Source: JAAZGD01 sp964489555
Lineage (GTDB): Bacteria; Bacillota; Clostridia; Peptostreptococcales; Anaerovoracaceae
Direction of reading: 5' to 3'
Length of the DNA stretch: 64,000 nt
Assembly (NCBI GenBank): GCA_964489555.1
Contig: CAZAZF010000007.1
Span: 21,718-85,717 of the forward strand
The notes beneath the pieces are model-generated. The model did not search any database, was not told the DNA's origin, and was given only the letters and a program-made list of their open reading frames with translations. A program made the position numbers and the translations under genes. Shown piece by piece: positions 63,466-64,000 of the stretch (position 1 is the stretch's first letter; every line of letters begins with the position of its first letter).

Positions 63466-63554
63466 TGGCGGAGAGGGTGGGATTCGAACCCACGGCCCCT
63501 TTCGGAGTCACTGGTTTTCAAGACCAGCTCCTTAAACCGCTCGGACACCTCTCC
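63466..63554 (-). tRNA. tRNA-Ser (TGA)
   Basis: 89 bases with a long variable arm and encoded CCA; anticodon loop CTTGAAA; acceptor GGAGAGG/CCTCTCC; discriminator G. Class II variable arm confirms serine. Confidence 0.95.
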
Positions 63555-63595
63555 ATTCCGAGACGAGATGTGGCCCAGGATCCTTCTAGAAAAAT

Positions 63596-63671
63596 TGGTG
63601 ACCCATCGGAGATTCGAACTCCGGACACCTTGATTAAAAGTCAAGTGCTCTGCCAACTGAGCTAATGGGTC
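63596..63671 (-). tRNA. tRNA-Lys (TTT)
   Basis: 76 bases including CCA; anticodon loop CTTTTAA; acceptor GACCCAT/ATGGGTC. Confidence 0.95.
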
Positions 63672-63672
63672 A

Positions 63673-63747
63673 TGGCTGGGGTAGCAGGACTCGAACCTAC
63701 GCATGACGGAGTCAAAGTCCGTTGCCTTACCGGCTTGGCTATACCCC
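63673..63747 (-). tRNA. tRNA-Gln (TTG)
   Basis: 75 bases including CCA; anticodon loop CTTTGAC; one base separates it from tRNA-Lys. Confidence 0.95.
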
Positions 63748-63763
63748 ACCGTCATTTAAAATT

Positions 63764-63840
63764 TGGCGAGCCCACAGGGATTCGAACCCCGGACACACGG
63801 CTTAGAAGGCCGTTGCTCTATCCAGCTGAGCTATGAGCCC
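63764..63840 (-). tRNA. tRNA-Arg (TCT)
   Basis: 77 bases including CCA; anticodon loop CTTCTAA. The acceptor GGGCTCA/TGGGCTC pairs through two G-U wobbles. Confidence 0.94.
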
Positions 63841-63863
63841 GCATCGTTTTTATAAAAAAAAAC

Positions 63864-63937
63864 TGGAGCGGATGATGAGAATCGAACTCACGCTATCAGC
63901 TTGGAAGGCTGAAGTTCTACCATTGAACTACATCCGC
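63864..63937 (-). tRNA. tRNA-Gly (TCC)
   Basis: 74 bases including CCA; anticodon loop CTTCCAA; acceptor GCGGATG. Confidence 0.95.
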
Positions 63938-63947
63938 AAGTCAAATT

Positions 63948-64000
63948 TGGAGCGGAAGACGAGATTCGAACTCGCGACCCTCGCCTTGGCAAGGCGATGC
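63948..64000 (-). tRNA. tRNA-Gly (GCC), 5' part outside the window
   Basis: The 3' part with CCA, T-arm, variable loop and anticodon stem-loop (CTTGCCA) is visible; the D-arm and 5' acceptor lie beyond the edge. The array evidently continues. Confidence 0.9.

Overview
The window is a continuous stretch of a low-to-mid GC Gram-positive anaerobe, most likely a member of the Clostridia. The evidence is gene content: the Firmicute order priA-def-fmt-Zn peptidase-rsmB-prpC-prkC-rsgA-rpe, the mraZ-rsmH-ftsL-PBP division cluster, butyrate kinase, PduL, a PASTA kinase, an LPxTG protein with a sortase, and a NuoE/NuoF/NuoG-NfnB-like soluble oxidoreductase. I do not name a species. Nearly every gene is on the minus strand; only a lipoprotein (3.4 kb), a CoA-disulfide reductase fusion (4.1 kb) and a radical SAM gene (46.5 kb) are on the plus strand.

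Layout. 0-3 kb: start of the division/cell-wall cluster with an MraZ-type operator region. 3.4-6.6 kb: unknown lipoprotein and a four-domain persulfide/CoA redox protein. 6.6-17.1 kb: a tightly packed run from trigger factor through clpP, clpX, lon, engB, hpt, pduL, deoC and lgt to ychF. 17.3-19 kb: CYTH phosphatase and an orphan PTS IIC-like membrane protein. 19-25 kb: a three-gene electron-transfer complex resembling the Stn (Sporomusa-type Nfn) bifurcating transhydrogenase. 25-29 kb: GabT-like aminotransferase, uridine kinase and a beta-CASP RNase. 29-34.6 kb: a compact Tad/Flp-like pilus or secretion locus with several very small pilin-like genes. 34.7-44.6 kb: the rpe-to-priA block. 44.6-49.1 kb: asnA, queH, radical SAM, buk and tdk. 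49.1-57.3 kb: a full type IV pilus biogenesis locus (pilB, minor pilins, pilO/N/M, pilC, pilD, major pilin) without pilT. 57.5-60 kb: a secreted M28 peptidase. 60-62.8 kb: a surface cassette of pilin, LPxTG protein and sortase, in which the LPxTG gene is broken by a one-base shift at a G5 tract and the cassette promoter is preceded by three perfect 18-bp tandem repeats. 63-64 kb: a tRNA array with eleven tRNAs visible, the last cut by the window edge.

How it fits together. Housekeeping blocks (division, protein quality control, translation maturation, PASTA signalling) alternate with accessory surface systems. Two distinct filament machines (Tad-like and type IV) and a third pilin/LPxTG/sortase cassette lie within 35 kb, which suggests a heavily elaborated cell surface. 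The most interesting items are the small-pilin triplet of the Tad-like locus, the putative on/off frameshift with promoter-proximal tandem repeats in the sortase cassette, and the transhydrogenase-like complex whose molybdopterin-type domain lacks the expected catalytic Cys/Sec.
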